NCBI GenBank assembly: GCA_030762175.1
Contig: CM060830.1
Span: 52,378,501-52,442,500 of the forward strand
Length of the DNA stretch: 64,000 bases
DNA from: Metallyticus violacea
Lineage: Eukaryota > Arthropoda > Insecta > Mantodea > Metallyticidae
Direction of reading: 5' to 3'
In this document: piece after piece, positions 43,742 to 55,228 of the stretch
Position numbering within the stretch: position 1 is the stretch's first letter
Layout: each line of letters opens with the position of its first letter
Notes under the pieces: model-generated
Told to the model about the DNA's origin: nothing
Databases searched by the model: none
The model's input: the letters and a program-made list of their open reading frames with translations, nothing else
Position numbers and translations under genes: made by a program

Positions 43742-44463
43742 CAGGAAATAATGGAAGGGAAATTAATGACATCCCTGTGTCACCTTTGTAGCGATGGATA
43801 CCAAAGGGAATGGAGGAATTTGTGGGAATGTTGCGTGACTCGGCAAATACATTTAATGGAGGAGGGAGGTGGAAGAAAGTGAGGCAGATTTTGTTATAAG
43901 AATGACAGAAAATAAACAATTATCAGACAGACATGAAAATCCGGAATAAAACAAATAGTATATACCACAAAAAATATATAAAAGGTAAACCAGTGCTTAA
44001 GGCTTACAGAAGGGAGGAAGCTAAGGAAAAGCTCCTTTTTATATCCAACTAACAAAAGAATATAAAGATACTTTGGAAAGTGACTGTGGATCTGAGATCT
44101 GCAACTGATCGGAGGGATACGGCAAATATGTGGACTTGGGTTAGAAAAATGAAAGTACGAAAACGAGGGTAAATAAATATCGAACACGGAAGGTGGCTTT
44201 GTGTATTTTTATAGCGTGTGTGGTGAAAACGCAGTGGAAGGGACTGCGCCTGTCTCTTAGAAAACTGCGTTTTAATCCCCCACTACCAATACTAGGCAGA
44301 GAAATAATAGACAGTGACATTATATTAAAAATTGGAGAGAACCCGAATTGGAATTTCGGCTCAATTTATAAAATTCTCTTTAGTAGCACTGGAAGTTGCA
44401 AACGACCTACGGATCGCATTTAATAAATTATTTAATGGAGAAAAATACCCAGAAGAAGGCAAT
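43742..44463. other. Unassigned, possibly a LINE 3' fragment
   Basis: Purine-rich on the + strand with GGAGG-type runs (43840-43880) that resemble the style of the LINE fragment at 14435-15012, but no alignable block was found. The 97-codon minus frame at 43894-44187 is hydrophobic and low-complexity and looks accidental. Confidence 0.3.
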
Positions 44464-44756
44464 TGATTGATTTGTTTTATTTACAAACGCTGCTTAACAT
44501 CTCAGGTCATCAGCGTCCCAATCAATTCAGGGCGTAAACGGCTGATAAATTTTGCTCAGAGGTCTCTTCTTTCACGCTTGCGATTCTTTTACGTGCCGTA
44601 AATTTACGACACGGGACCCATGGTTTTACTTCCCTTCCGAAGGAAGCCATACTTAAGATTTTTACGCCGGAAAAAATCCATCGACCCTGGCCGGGATTGA
44701 ACCTGCGATCTTGGGTTCAGGAGGCAAGTACGGTTACCACTACACCACCAGGACCG
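44464..44756 (-). repeat. SINE-A copy 9, full length, diverged
   Basis: A complete minus-strand copy with head at the right (ggtcctggtggtgtagtggt) and B-box changed (gggttcaatcccgg as read on the minus strand). No duplication is evident. The 3' stem is altered (aaacgctgctt). Confidence 0.9.
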
Positions 44757-44956
44757 AATGTGTTAGGTAAAATATACAGCAGGGTTCTGTTTGATTGTTA
44801 AAGGGGATAGGCCAACGAATACAATACAATACAATTTCCACGAATCAAGCAGGTTTTGGGGAAGCGTTTTCTGCGTTGAATAACACAAATGTTTATTTTA
44901 AAGACTAATAGATACTAACTTAAGAAGAAAACGACGCAAATTATACAGTGTATTTG

Positions 44957-45425
44957 TTGTTTAAACATAATCCTTGATAGTGTTCAGAAAGATGCTTTGT
45001 GGTAAAATTGTGTCAGAAAGGTTGATTGTAACAAAATGATAAAAACTCTGGTGCTGATATACAGCATTTGAATTCATTGTTAGGATAGACCAAAACAGTA
45101 TATTGGAATTCGTTAGTTTAATCTATTTATAAATGATATCATGGATGCCCTTTTAGCAGAGGAAAGGAATGCTTCTAAGTGGACGGTACATGCTTTCCTG
45201 CACTTTTGTAATTATCTAATTTTGTATCTCTAACAAGAGATAGTTTGTACAAAGGCATGCACTTGCTAGAAGATTATTGCCTGAAATGGGGTTTGGTGAT
45301 CAAAACGACATAATTTAAAAATGGCTGCGTGTACGACAGAGATGGAAAATGCTACTGCATTGAACAAGAAACAGAAGTTTAAAGATATTTGCTACATTAT
45401 GCACTTACATTTTGACAGACCAGAG
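44957..45425 (+). pseudogene. LINE reverse-transcriptase relic
   Basis: The + strand reads QRLIVTKMIKTLVLIYS, then RPKQYIGIR, FNLFINDIMDALLAEERNAS, then a decayed YADD block, then TRDSLY-like and LLEDYCLKWGLVIKTT. This is the same block order and wording as the minus-strand relic at 1850-3270. The active-site YADD is not readable (FLHFCNYLILYL). An aatacaatacaatacaattt tract at 44817-44836 lies just upstream but is unrelated to the reading frame. Confidence 0.6.
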
Positions 45426-46867
45426 TGGTATTACCGATAAATAAATGTGCAGGATGATAACTTGTTTTAACTTCACTGTTAGCTCTCTTCCAAGTAGAGG
45501 AATCTGGAAACTATGTTAGGGAACCAATCTACGTCGTGCCTCGTCACCTGGATGGGGATGTAGGCACAAACGGCCAGTCCTTGAGCAACACTAAAGTACC
45601 GAAATATCCTTCTCGTTCCCTAATTGAATTCAAAAAAATAAAAGTGTAAATTTCTGTAAAAATATCATAAACATTACAACATTCCCTTTATATAACAGCT
45701 TTTACTCGTATCTAGGAAGAATCTGAACTCAGTTAATTAGGTGCAGACTTTTCTATGCTTATTTTTCACGGATATTCATAGTGTATCAGGGATTGAAGTT
45801 GATTTGCGTGATAAAATCGTGCGACACGGTTGTGGTGCTTCAGTTCAAGGAAGCGGTTTTATGGCTATAAGGAAAGCAGTTCCAGATAAGGAATGAACAT
45901 TAGCTATAGATAGTTAAAGCAGGTGATGATGAAATAGGTAGACATGGTGGGAAGGTAACATTTCTGGGTAAACTTTAAACGGAAGGCTGCAGAGAGATCT
46001 GTTTTTTGTCAATCACGATGGAATGGAAGCATATAAAGATTATGGTAAAACTGAGAAAGCACATCATTAATATACAGTTGAACGGAACAAGTGAACGAAG
46101 GAAAAACAATTGAAAGGGCATAGAGTGAGTGCCTTGTTAAAATAACTCTTACACGAACTCTTATAAGACTTTATAACGCACCTGTTCAAGTAATTTGCAA
46201 TAAAAGTGTTTGCCATAAATTTTCTCTTACAATATATACTCATATTATTTTTTTTTTCTGTATAGATATAACTATAAGTACAAAAGTCATTATTCCTTAA
46301 GCACAGAGTCCGTAATAACATAAACAACCAACGTTATGAATTTTTTCCATGGAACAATGGCGTTCTATATGCGCAAAAGTAATTTGCAATAATATTTGCA
46401 GCATAGTCTATGTGCTGTAGCAACGTTTTTAATATTACAATAAAAGTAATGAAATACTTGGGTACTGGAGTGTTATAAAGAAAAATGGAGATCACTTTGA
46501 ACAGCTCTCAGGTTAATTAGTTTTGTTTGTTAAAGAAAATTTTCTCTAAGATGACTGGTAATAACTTGTTAATTTTAAAATTAACGTAAATGGCGGAACA
46601 TACATAAGAAAAAGATAAATAAAAAATAACGTAAAAATGTACCTATTAAAAATAATTCTATAAACTTATCGATGCATTTTGATTTAAAAATGAAATGCTC
46701 AGAGTGATAGAGTCTGTCTGTACAGAATTCATAGTGTATAATTTCTGTTTTCAAATCATTCACTCGTATTGCTACTTGGAATCAGTGTACCCAGTTTTTT
46801 TAACTCAAAACATTTCTTTCAATGCTTTCGAACGATCTTTTTTACGATCATAACACTGCGACTTTTT
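45426..46867. other. No recognisable feature
   Basis: A GC-richer island at 45490-45600 (gtcgtgcctcgtcacctggat) has no partner in this window. The rest is AT-rich. Confidence 0.35.
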
Positions 46868-47060
46868 TTTAACAGTGTTTAACGCCCGTTTTTACTACTG
46901 AGGCATCAAGGCGGTGGACACTGATGATACATGAGATGAAATGATAAACAGGGATAGGATTTTTTTTAAAGGAAGGAAACGTTCCAGGCCTAAGTTTAGG
47001 GTTCTTCCCTGGCATTAGCCATTTATAAGGACTGAGGAAGGCCTGGAAAGCACCTTGTGG
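46868..47060 (-). repeat. SINE-B copy 5, 5'-truncated
   Basis: Minus-strand copy holding the 3' end (gtttaacgcccgtttttact, tgaggca, gcggtggacactgatgatac) and body (ggaaacgttccaggcctaag, ccatttataaggactgagg). The tRNA head is missing. Confidence 0.87.
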
Positions 47061-47744
47061 CCTAAGTTTCCCAAGCATTACCTAAAGAACTAAGAGAAAC
47101 CCATTAAAAATTAAATTAGGAAAATTTGCAAATCAGGCACGCCGCATAGGAAGGTAAACGGTACAGTTAGACTAGGGCGGTGGTAAGAAAAACACTTAAA
47201 ATGTAAGCTTTGTTAATGTTCGTTTTCTTTACGTTAAATGATCACAATACGAAAAAAGAGCAACTACTTCACGAATTTATAAGATATTTTACTAGCCTGC
47301 CATTTAGCAACAACTTACTATGTATTAACAAATCGAACGATTATCGCTGTTGGAAAGTGTCGCCACTAAAGCATTGTTGCTTCACATGTAATATAGTTTG
47401 ATATTGAAATAACTGCAAGTTTACCCATATATATGACTGTGTAGCTATAAATATACTGTTTCAGCATAATTATCTAATAGTCTTTTAAAATGTTTAATTG
47501 AACAAATATCAGTGGTATAAACCGGAGACAAACCAGTACAGACTAGTAACCTCCTATAGAAGCACTCTCTGTTTTGTACAAGTGGATACGTTCCTTTTAT
47601 TTTCACAAAAACTGAGCTTGTCCAGCACTTTTTAATTTGTTTGTTAATACCAAAGAAGTTCCCAAAGTTTTCGGCCTGGCTCAGAGATGTCGTGAAGATG
47701 ATCAAATTACTATGATAGTTGTTAAGTATAATATTTTAGATGCC
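47061..47744. other. No recognisable feature
   Basis: AT-rich sequence between SINE-B copy 5 and mariner E copy 2. Confidence 0.4.
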
Positions 47745-48500
47745 TAAGTGTAGTCATCCGTTTGTGACGATCGTGTAAACAAACTAGTGTTAAACTTTTC
47801 TACAAAATGGATAAATCTGAAATACCTGCTGAGATAAAGCGCTTCGTTTTGAAGAGTTTAACCCCAACAGAGATATAAACGAATTTACATTCTCCTTTGC
47901 TATCGATGGCTGCTGAAATTAAGCGCGTTCGTACATCCATTCAAGGTAATGAGCGCTCAGGGCGTGCCAAAACTGCTAAGATCGATGAAATTGTGATAAA
48001 AATTCACAATGCTGCACTCAATGATCGTCGATTGAAGGTATGCTAAGTTGGCTGACATTGCAAAATCCTCGATTGGTCGTGTCTGCTACATTTTACACGA
48101 AGTTTGGGTATAAGAAAGCTTTTCGCTCGATGGGTATCGTATTTGTTAACGATGGACCAAAAACCCATTTCGCAAGATTGATTAGACTTTTTAGACGCAA
48201 TTCCGACCTTTCATAACAGTAAAAGAAACATGTATTCATCACTACACGCCAAAGACGAAGGAGCAGTCCAAACATTGGGTGGCAACAGATGAAAGTGCGC
48301 CAAAGAAAACAAAAACGGTTCTACTTACAGAAAAAGATATGACTACGGTTTTCTTGGATTCTCATGATGTAGTGCTCGTAGATACCTTCAGAAAGCAGAA
48401 CCATCACTGAAGGGTATTGCGTTTCACTACTGTACAAACTGAAGGACGCTGTTTGGGCTGAATGTTTACACCTTGAGAAAAACAAAGTTGCTGGTTAATT
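47745..48500 (+). pseudogene. mariner E copy 2, dead
   Basis: It shares the 5' untranslated phrase gatcgtgtaaacaaactagtg with copy 3 (inverted at 55050-55080). The frame starts MDKSEIPAEIKRFVLKSLTP, then MAAEIKRVRTSIQGNERSGR AKT, IHNAALNDRRLKV, GIRKLFARWVSYLLTMDQKP. It then decays through KEDMYSSLHAKDEGAVQT (first-aspartate region) to a truncated C-terminus near 48500. At least five frame changes are needed. No terminal repeats were found. Confidence 0.78.
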
Positions 48501-48836
48501 TCTCATTAGTGAGTGAAGTAGGTCTCATTACTAAAACAAATTCAGCCGGTTATCATTAAAACAGAGTAGGACATCGGCAAAAGAGGAGAAATATAAAGGA
48601 AAACAAAGACATAATAAAATAAGTTAAAGTTAGAGATAATGTTGTTTTGTATTTCTCTCATTAAAAACTTTGGCGATATCAGTGTGAACTATTCAAGTCA
48701 AATAAAATACTTTGTTTCAATTTTGAATAAACGCCATCCTTTTTACTCATTGTCTTATTGATGAATACATAATAATTGTAATCATACAGCACAACAGTCC
48801 AATTCGGGCCAAGAAAGCATGTCCTCAACACGGAGC
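48501..48836. other. No recognisable feature
   Basis: AT-rich spacer between two element relics. Confidence 0.4.
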
Positions 48837-49856
48837 GATCCAGGGAACTTGAACAAACTTGCGTTGTTTTTTTTCCCTGAGCATGTGCTCATAGTTTTCC
48901 AGTCGTTGAGTGGATCAAGGTCGCGCTCTGTGAATCTTACAGTAGTTGAATTGAGTTAGTTATTACAAGTAGTGTGTTTTGTTCTGTATTTAATCGCACA
49001 CGGAATTATGTCTCAGTATGATTTCTACTGCATAACGTGTATCTATTTATTATTCATATGTGGTAACTCAATCAGCTCGTCAAGTTCAAAGATTTGAAGA
49101 AGAATTTCCGGGTGTAAAAGTTCCAAGACGTACAACCCATTCTATTTAATAAATTTCATCCAGGGTAGTGTTCAATCTAAGAAATCTAACAAACAGCATA
49201 GGGTTCTCGCCGAAGAATCATTAGATAACTTCGGTCATCATTTGGAGAGTTTCTCCAAAAAATGATTCAGACATATTAACTACAAACAGACATTTCTTAT
49301 GGATATGTACCAAAGGCAACTAAATTGTTAACTTAAATAAATAACTGTAGCATTTCGATTTCCCGCCCCTTTTTTGTAAGAATTTCGACAGGAATTTCGA
49401 CTTTTTTCAACAAGACTGTGCCACAGCTCATATAGCGAATATTTCGATGAGAGAAAATGAAAGAGTGTTTCAGAATTAGTTATTAGTAACGATATGGGAT
49501 CTCTTCGGTTCCCCTTGTAACTTTTATCTCTGAGATAAGTTAAAAATAACCGTATGCAAGACAAACCCACATACCTGTAAGAAACTAAACGAAATATTCG
49601 CCAGGAAATAGCCATTATTCAACATGACTTACAGCGAGCGGTGGATGTTACAGGGGTGGAAATGTATGGATAACAATGATGACCAGTTATAACATCTCCT
49701 TTCATAAAACTAGTAAATATGATAAACGTTTTTAACTAGTAAGGAAATGGTTATATCGTTGTATCATCGACACTCTACGACACCTGCAGACAGCAACAAG
49801 CGCGGCTTTCGCCTGTAGTCTAAACATTACAGGTTGGTTCATAGTTCATTGGGTCC
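48837..49856 (+). mobile_element. Element D copy 3 (DUF4817/DDE type), internally deleted
   Basis: The inverted termini are gatccagggaacttgaacaa (48837) and the inverse of gttggttcatagttcattgg (to 49856). The + strand codes RFEEEFPGVKVPRRTTHSI and HRVLAEESLDNFGHHLESFS (DUF4817 and linker), then jumps directly to FDFFQQDCATAHIANISM (second aspartate), then a decayed SPxDFYL block, KTNPHTCKKLNE and a short C-terminus. The N-terminal part of the catalytic domain (DEAWFHLNG region) is absent. It is homologous to copies at 24881 and 42884. Confidence 0.82.
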
Positions 49857-50697
49857 CTCTGTGTAGTGACTATAATCCATATAATTAAAAAATAACGCAG
49901 TCCACATAAGTACATATCTTGAATGTTCTTTATGCTCTTATTGTAGTGGCGGATTTTTTTCAAAAAATGCCGATTTTATAACTTATTTTGTTTTTGTAAT
50001 AAGCTCTTCAATTACTGTATTTTGAGTTTTTAAACAACCATAAACTTACGTGTGTTTTGTATTTTAATAAAAAAAATATATTCTCTATTTGCGTTAAAAA
50101 TTTCCAAAATATTTTAGCTAATAGCTGCTACCTGTAGTTTCTATTTTAGATCGTTCTGTGGTATTCTCTCCTTTGCACGCCATAATTTTACACCCTGTAT
50201 AAAGCGAGCTAAGTAAAGTAATAAAGACATGATCTTGAGAACCAACAGATGGCTTTTGACTATTTTGACTATTTTGACCATCACGATCATGTACGCGGCC
50301 ACATTATTTTACTATATTTTGGAAAATTCTGGAAAATGTTCAATTTTAGTGTTTGTGACTATTTATGTTCTTATATTCTATTGGAATTGTTAACCTTATC
50401 TTCTTATGGAATATTCTAAATAATAATGACAGACAAATACTTCATATATGGATTTCCCAACTGTACTGCGTCTATAGCAAGACTTTTGTATGTTCAACAT
50501 TTCTTATTTGCCATTTATCCAACAGTTAACAGCTAAGTGGAAAATGGTTCAAGAAATTGGATTGGATTGTTAGGTACGGAGAAGAATATTTCGGTACTTC
50601 AGTCTTGCTCAAGGCTGTTTGTACTTACGCCCGCAGTGGTGGCACCTCCGGGAGGAAGGGAAGAGCGAGGACTTGGACTTTGTTATATTGTTTCTAG
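49857..50697. other. Intron-like sequence, no recognisable element
   Basis: AT-rich with a short repeated ttttgactattttgac phrase near 50260. Immediately before 50698 there is a pyrimidine-rich acceptor tract. Confidence 0.35.
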
Positions 50698-50907
50698 TCA
50701 GAGGGTTCGAGTCCCTCAGAAGACACTGAAGTAGAAGCATTTACAAAGCGCAAGCCACCGTCACACCGCACCAACCTACCTCGTCCTGACACTGTAACAG
50801 ACTACAAAATAAAATTATATGAAATGGGAGAGAGTGGACAATTCCTGGAAAGTAAACTTCCGTCCCAGCGCAGGCCTAAGCGACCAGGGACACCGTTACA
50901 GCCTTAG
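50698..50907 (+). CDS. Exon-like segment, possible 3' coding exon
   Basis: It follows the acceptor tgttatattgtttctag (AG at 50696-50697). It gives 69 codons in phase 0, starting SEGSSPSEDTEVEAFTKRKP, with TDYKIKLYEMGESGQFLESK in the middle and ending RRPKRPGTPLQP with TAG at 50905. Composition (charged, Pro/Ser-rich, balanced codon use) is unlike the AT-driven chance frames of the window, and GC content is locally high. Phase 0 fits the exit of the segment at 7934-8012. A polyadenylation hexamer lies at 51208. I do not recognise the protein. A gaaa|GTAAAC site inside (about 50863) could make it an internal exon ending earlier. A ggttcgagtccct B-box-like phrase at 50704-50716 is the main argument for a repeat origin instead. 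Confidence 0.4.
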   Translation, partial: SEGSSPSEDTEVEAFTKRKPPSHRTNLPRPDTVTDYKIKLYEMGESGQFLESKLPSQRRPKRPGTPLQP

Positions 50908-51207
50908 TCACCCCGCTTGGTTATTTTAAGAAATGATTTTCGGCTTATGACAAATCATGTAGCACCAGATTACTGATCTAGAATCCTTAACCATTGAGGA
51001 TAAAAGTGAAAACCGTACCGAATAATTGAACAACCACAAATGTAGACCATCTGATGGTCTGCGGAATCTTGCGAAATCATCAACTTTATCCATACAGCTT
51101 TCAAAAAATGTCACAAATTTTGTGAACATTGTTATAAAAGTTGATAAAGTGTACCAACCATATAATTTGAGATTTTTGCTTCCGAACTATAGAGGGAATA
51201 CATCAGC

Positions 51208-51213
51208 AATAAA
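51208..51213 (+). promoter_or_regulatory. Possible polyadenylation signal AATAAA
   Basis: Lies 301 bases after the stop of the exon-like segment at 50698-50907. AATAAA is frequent by chance in AT-rich DNA, so it is only consistent with a 3' terminal exon there. Confidence 0.2.
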
Positions 51214-51230
51214 ATTTCTCTGCTGAATTT

Positions 51231-51395
51231 CTAAATATAATGCGAATTATTTTGGTGTGAAAGTGGATAGTCACTAGCAGGCTCCTCGTGTCTTGCCTCC
51301 AGCGCTACCTGAGCTGAATCTTGTGTCCCAGTAACAGTAGAAATATCTAAAGAATACAGTTTGTCCAAAAAGAAATTTGCTGACTCATAAGACAT
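51231..51395 (-). CDS. Unassigned 54-codon open frame
   Basis: The minus strand from ATG 51395 gives MSYESANFFLDKLYSLDIST, then a VTGTQDSAQVALEARHEEPA segment, ending with stop at 51231. Composition is more protein-like than most chance frames here. There is no family match and no clear splice sites. It may be a fragment of a transposon protein or a chance frame. Confidence 0.2.
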   Translation of the reverse strand: MSYESANFFLDKLYSLDISTVTGTQDSAQVALEARHEEPASDYPLSHQNNSHYI

Positions 51396-53251
51396 TTTAT
51401 CTCCATGTTAAACCTCATTTTTCAACATATAGCTTTTTTTTAAAATTTCTAAAGTCAAATTAGGGGGAAAATTGCATTTAAAACTATATTTCCCCCTTGC
51501 TAATTGCACCATATTATCTACTTTATAGGCTAATTTTTTTTTTTTTTCTAAAGTAATATACGTTTTAATCCAACAGTGCAGAACGTTCTAATGTAATTAA
51601 TTCGCAATCCGGCGCAAATGCTCTGCCACTCCCCTGTTATCTCTCCTTCTCGCTCTCTCCCATCCTTTTCATCAAGTCTTTTACCTTCATCTCACCTTCC
51701 CGCGAGGTTTTTTCCTCTTCTTTATTTTTTTCTGCACGCACAGTGCATTATGGTCAAGGCTGCTCTCAAGACAATGACGTCACAGTGACGAAAGATGTTT
51801 GCTATATGTTATTATTATTACCTTTGCTCCTCTCCTTACCTTTACCTCGACTTCGTGTAAACTCCTTTCAGTTGTTTGTTGGCCGCCAATAGGAGTGTGT
51901 GTAAATGCGTGTGATAGCTCTCGAAAGGTGAAAACTGTGTCAGCGGCGTGTATGTGATGAGTAGGTAGAAATGCCATTCTGTCTATCTAAGATGTATTTG
52001 GAGAATATGACGTTATTCAGCTGTGAAGTGTGATATTTTCATGTGTTTATTGCTGTGTGGAACAATTGCCGGTACCCGTATGCATTTTGCTATTAAGCCT
52101 CTTGGTGTAATACTTGTTTATTCGGAAAAACAATTGAAAATGGTGTGTGTTATACCTGCTGTTGAAAGTTTTCGTGAAGCAAACTTTTGAATAGATCTGA
52201 TAAAATGCCAAAAATCCGTCAATATCCCGGCTAGTTTTCCCCCCGCAAAAATTCCTTCGAAATTATCATGTTATGAATGCGTATATTCCAACATAGTGTT
52301 TCATTTTAGCAATTGAACTATAACATTGCTAAAATTAGTTAAAATGCAGTTACTTTATTGGTACAAATTAATAATGCATGACACGTTTGTCAATTGTTGC
52401 CCATTTCTTAACTCTAATCTTATAGAGTTCGACAATGGAAGGAAAATTCTCAAGATTATAAAGGCTATAAATATATAAGTTCGTTTCTTTTCTTTTTTCT
52501 ATATAAAATTTAGGTAGGTACATAACATGTTTTATGTATATTCACTCTGTTTCCTTTCGTAATGCTCAAGAATGTAACTTTTAAGTGACATACATTATAA
52601 AAGCGTATATATTTTGCTTAGATATTGGTACAAATTACCAAAAGCATCAGTCGACTTTTCTGATTTTCACTCTCATTTGCATGTAAATGGTGAGGAGATG
52701 GTAACAACCAAAAAATGTAAGCCAAGTTCGTAAGTAATATTTAAATATCTAATTAATGAGCTTCAAAAAGATAACGTGATTGAAAATGTGTGATGCACAT
52801 ATTAATTGCAAACAGGTTATGTTCGATATCAGCCATAAACAATTATAATAGCAACAGCAATATATAAATATTTATGCTAAATTATTGTGGATGGATGTAC
52901 TATCGTCATAGATGCTATAAATTTTATTCTGGTTTGCTAGAATTATAACGCTTTGCTTGGAAATTTGTATGAATTCATTTAATATATGTGCTTCATGATT
53001 ATTATGACGCTAAAAGATAAGCGATAGATGTCTACTGCTAACCTTGTAGGAAATCTACATTTCATGTGACATATCAGCACATAAACTGGTTTACTTTGTT
53101 ACTTTTTGCTGTCCTTCCTGCCATTTCCTATCTGTTCCTTAGAAATATGCTGAACTTGAATATTTTCCGAATATATTGCAATAATCTAGAATGCAGGATT
53201 TGTGTGACAAATTGTTACATCAGAAAAACATCTGCATATCATTATTATTAT
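51396..53251. other. Mixed GC-richer island then AT-rich sequence
   Basis: 51600-51970 is CT-rich and less AT-rich than its surroundings and includes the TGACGTCA site. No frame or repeat is recognised from 52000 to 53250. Confidence 0.35.
51775..51782. promoter_or_regulatory. Palindromic CRE-like site TGACGTCA
   Basis: A perfect 8-bp CREB/ATF-type palindrome within the CT-rich island 51600-51970. Whether a promoter exists here cannot be judged from sequence alone. Confidence 0.2.
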
Positions 53252-53492
53252 TTATTGGTTTATTTAAGGACACTCTTTAAAATCTTTGGCCATTAACGTC
53301 CCATTCAATTCAGAGCATCAAACGGCTAATAAATTTTGCTCGGAGGCCTCTTCTTTCAAGCTTGAGGTACTTTTACGTGCCGTAAATCTATTAAGGAAGC
53401 CATACTTAAATGTTTTATTTCCTAAACCTGCCTTGAACCGCAACCTTGGGTTTAAGAGGCCAGTATGGCTACCACTAGACCGCCAGAACCAG
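53252..53492 (-). repeat. SINE-A copy 10, strongly diverged
   Basis: The minus-strand body and head are recognisable (tttaaggacactctttaaaatct, cggaggcctcttctttcaag, gtgccgtaaatctatt, ggttctggcggtctagtggt) with a deletion in the middle (about 53390). The B-box is badly eroded. This is one of the oldest copies in the window. Confidence 0.82.
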
Positions 53493-54660
53493 CATCTGCA
53501 TATCGAGTCGATATATGGGTGGAAAAAAAATGTCAAGGGGATAAATTTGTAATAATAGCACGTCGAGGTGTAAATTATTTGGGATAGACAGATCTCATTG
53601 GTTGTGCTCAACACATTTTATTCAAATTTTGTTTAGTGATGCATTCGAGCGAAATGAACTAAAATATAAAGGAATCACGCTGTGTATTAGAAACAATTTT
53701 CTAAATCTGGAAATTTGCTAAGGACAGTTTAAATTTATATACATATTAAAAGAGGATCAGTTGAATAACTTGTAAGGTATAGTTTTCTACACCAACATAT
53801 TTGACTTAATGATATTGAACGGAGATTTTTTTAATCTTCCCAGAGAGTTTATTAACTTAGCAAACATAAAACTTTTATGCAGCGCTTCATTTTCCACTAA
53901 TTCGTTATTATATTACTAATATCCGGAATATCTGTTTACAGTCTATCCCTTGTCACATTTCTACTCAACCTCATTCAGCATGTCAGTTCCCAGAATGTGA
54001 CACTCCCTTCCTCCTGAAGTCAAAGATTGTCGGACAATAAAGCAATTTAAACGTTGATTAAATTGCCATCTCCTTAACTCTAGGATAGTTAGTCGCTCAG
54101 TTCTTCTTATTCCTCTTCCTCTTCTTTTCTTCTTCTTCTTCTTCTTCTTCTTCTTCTTCTTCTTCTCGCCTCCCTCGTCCTCCTTCTGCTTCCTCCCGTT
54201 GTACTGGAGAAAAAGTATTGAAAAACAAGTGGATTTCTAATACTATCTTTATCAATTCTAAAACTTTATTAAAAGTATTTACATGCACTGTATATTTTAA
54301 TTTGTCTCTTTTTCTGTATTTTATATACCTATGTATATAGTGCCCTGTGTTTCGTTGGTGATATTCGGCTGGTAGAGTGAAAGAGAAGGCCTCCATGGCC
54401 TTAAATCTTGCCAGGATAAATAAATAAATACGTAGCATTACGTTATCCTGGTAGAATTTGTGGTTTTTAACATTAGTGATAAATGCAAACATGTGTGGTT
54501 CAGCATGTTCGTTTTTGAGGAGTTTTAGGATAAAGATTTAGTACTTTTAAATTTGCGAAAAAGTTTGAAAATGCGATATTATTCGGGTTTTGCGAAATAA
54601 ATGCGAAATGAATGTTTCAGGCTATAAATCAGTTTCCCATTTTTGGCAATTTAGTAGGCT
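53493..54660. other. No recognisable feature apart from a CTT repeat
   Basis: AT-rich. A 131-codon minus frame (54097-54492) ends in poly-glutamate encoded by the CTT microsatellite and has no other support. Confidence 0.4.
54108..54168. repeat. (CTT)n microsatellite
   Basis: Imperfect TTCCTC units followed by about 13 CTT units. Confidence 0.95.
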
Positions 54661-54661
54661 G

Positions 54662-55228
54662 TTAAAAAAAGATTTTACTGAAAGCACTGTTACATTTTAA
54701 TAGTATTTTTTTTTTCAAAATTGAAAATGACTTCATGTAAAACTTCCTGTAAAATGTATGAACACGACCTATGTAGGTTTTTGCAACGTCTGCCAACTCG
54801 CGCACCATCAATCGGCGATCACTGAGTACGGCATTATGAATTTTGTCACCATTTCGTCGGTCGTAGCAGTTTTGGGACCCCTGAGCGCCCACCTTGAATG
54901 GATGTACTTGCATAAATTCAATAGCCCACTTTTTAACCGTCGAAAACGAAGGGGGAGAAACCTTTAATGTGGAATCTAACTCCTTTTGTATTTCTGTTTG
55001 GGTTGAACCCTTCAAAACGAAAACTCTTATTTCAATTTGACTCATTTTGAGGAATATGTTAACACTAGTTTGTTTACACGATCATCATGAACAAGTGACT
55101 ACCCTTACGCTCCTGAAACTTTACTGCGCGCCATCTAATGGACGATACTTAAGAACAATTATAGTAATTTTTCCATCTTCACGACACCTTTGAGTCAGGC
55201 CGAAAACTTTTAGAACACTCATAGTAAA
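54662..55228 (-). mobile_element. mariner E copy 3, 5' end and N-terminal half only
   Basis: The right terminus is the inverse of tatgagtgttctaaaagttt (about 55228), matching the terminus of copy 1 at 26224. The minus-strand frame 55045-54662 reads MSQIEIRVFVLKGSTQTEIQ, PPSFSTVKKWAIEFMQVHPF, QNCYDRRNGDKIHNAVLSDR, RLMVRELADVAKTYIGRVHT and then loses similarity before the WVPR motif. It is the longest uninterrupted N-terminal frame of family E here (127 codons). The catalytic domain is absent. Confidence 0.82.

Noticed and set aside
43894..44187. 97-codon frame with possible membrane segments
   Set aside because: AT-driven composition, no family match, no splice or initiation context.
54097..54492. 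131-codon frame with an acidic tail
   Set aside because: The glutamate run is the antisense of the CTT microsatellite; the rest has no similarity.
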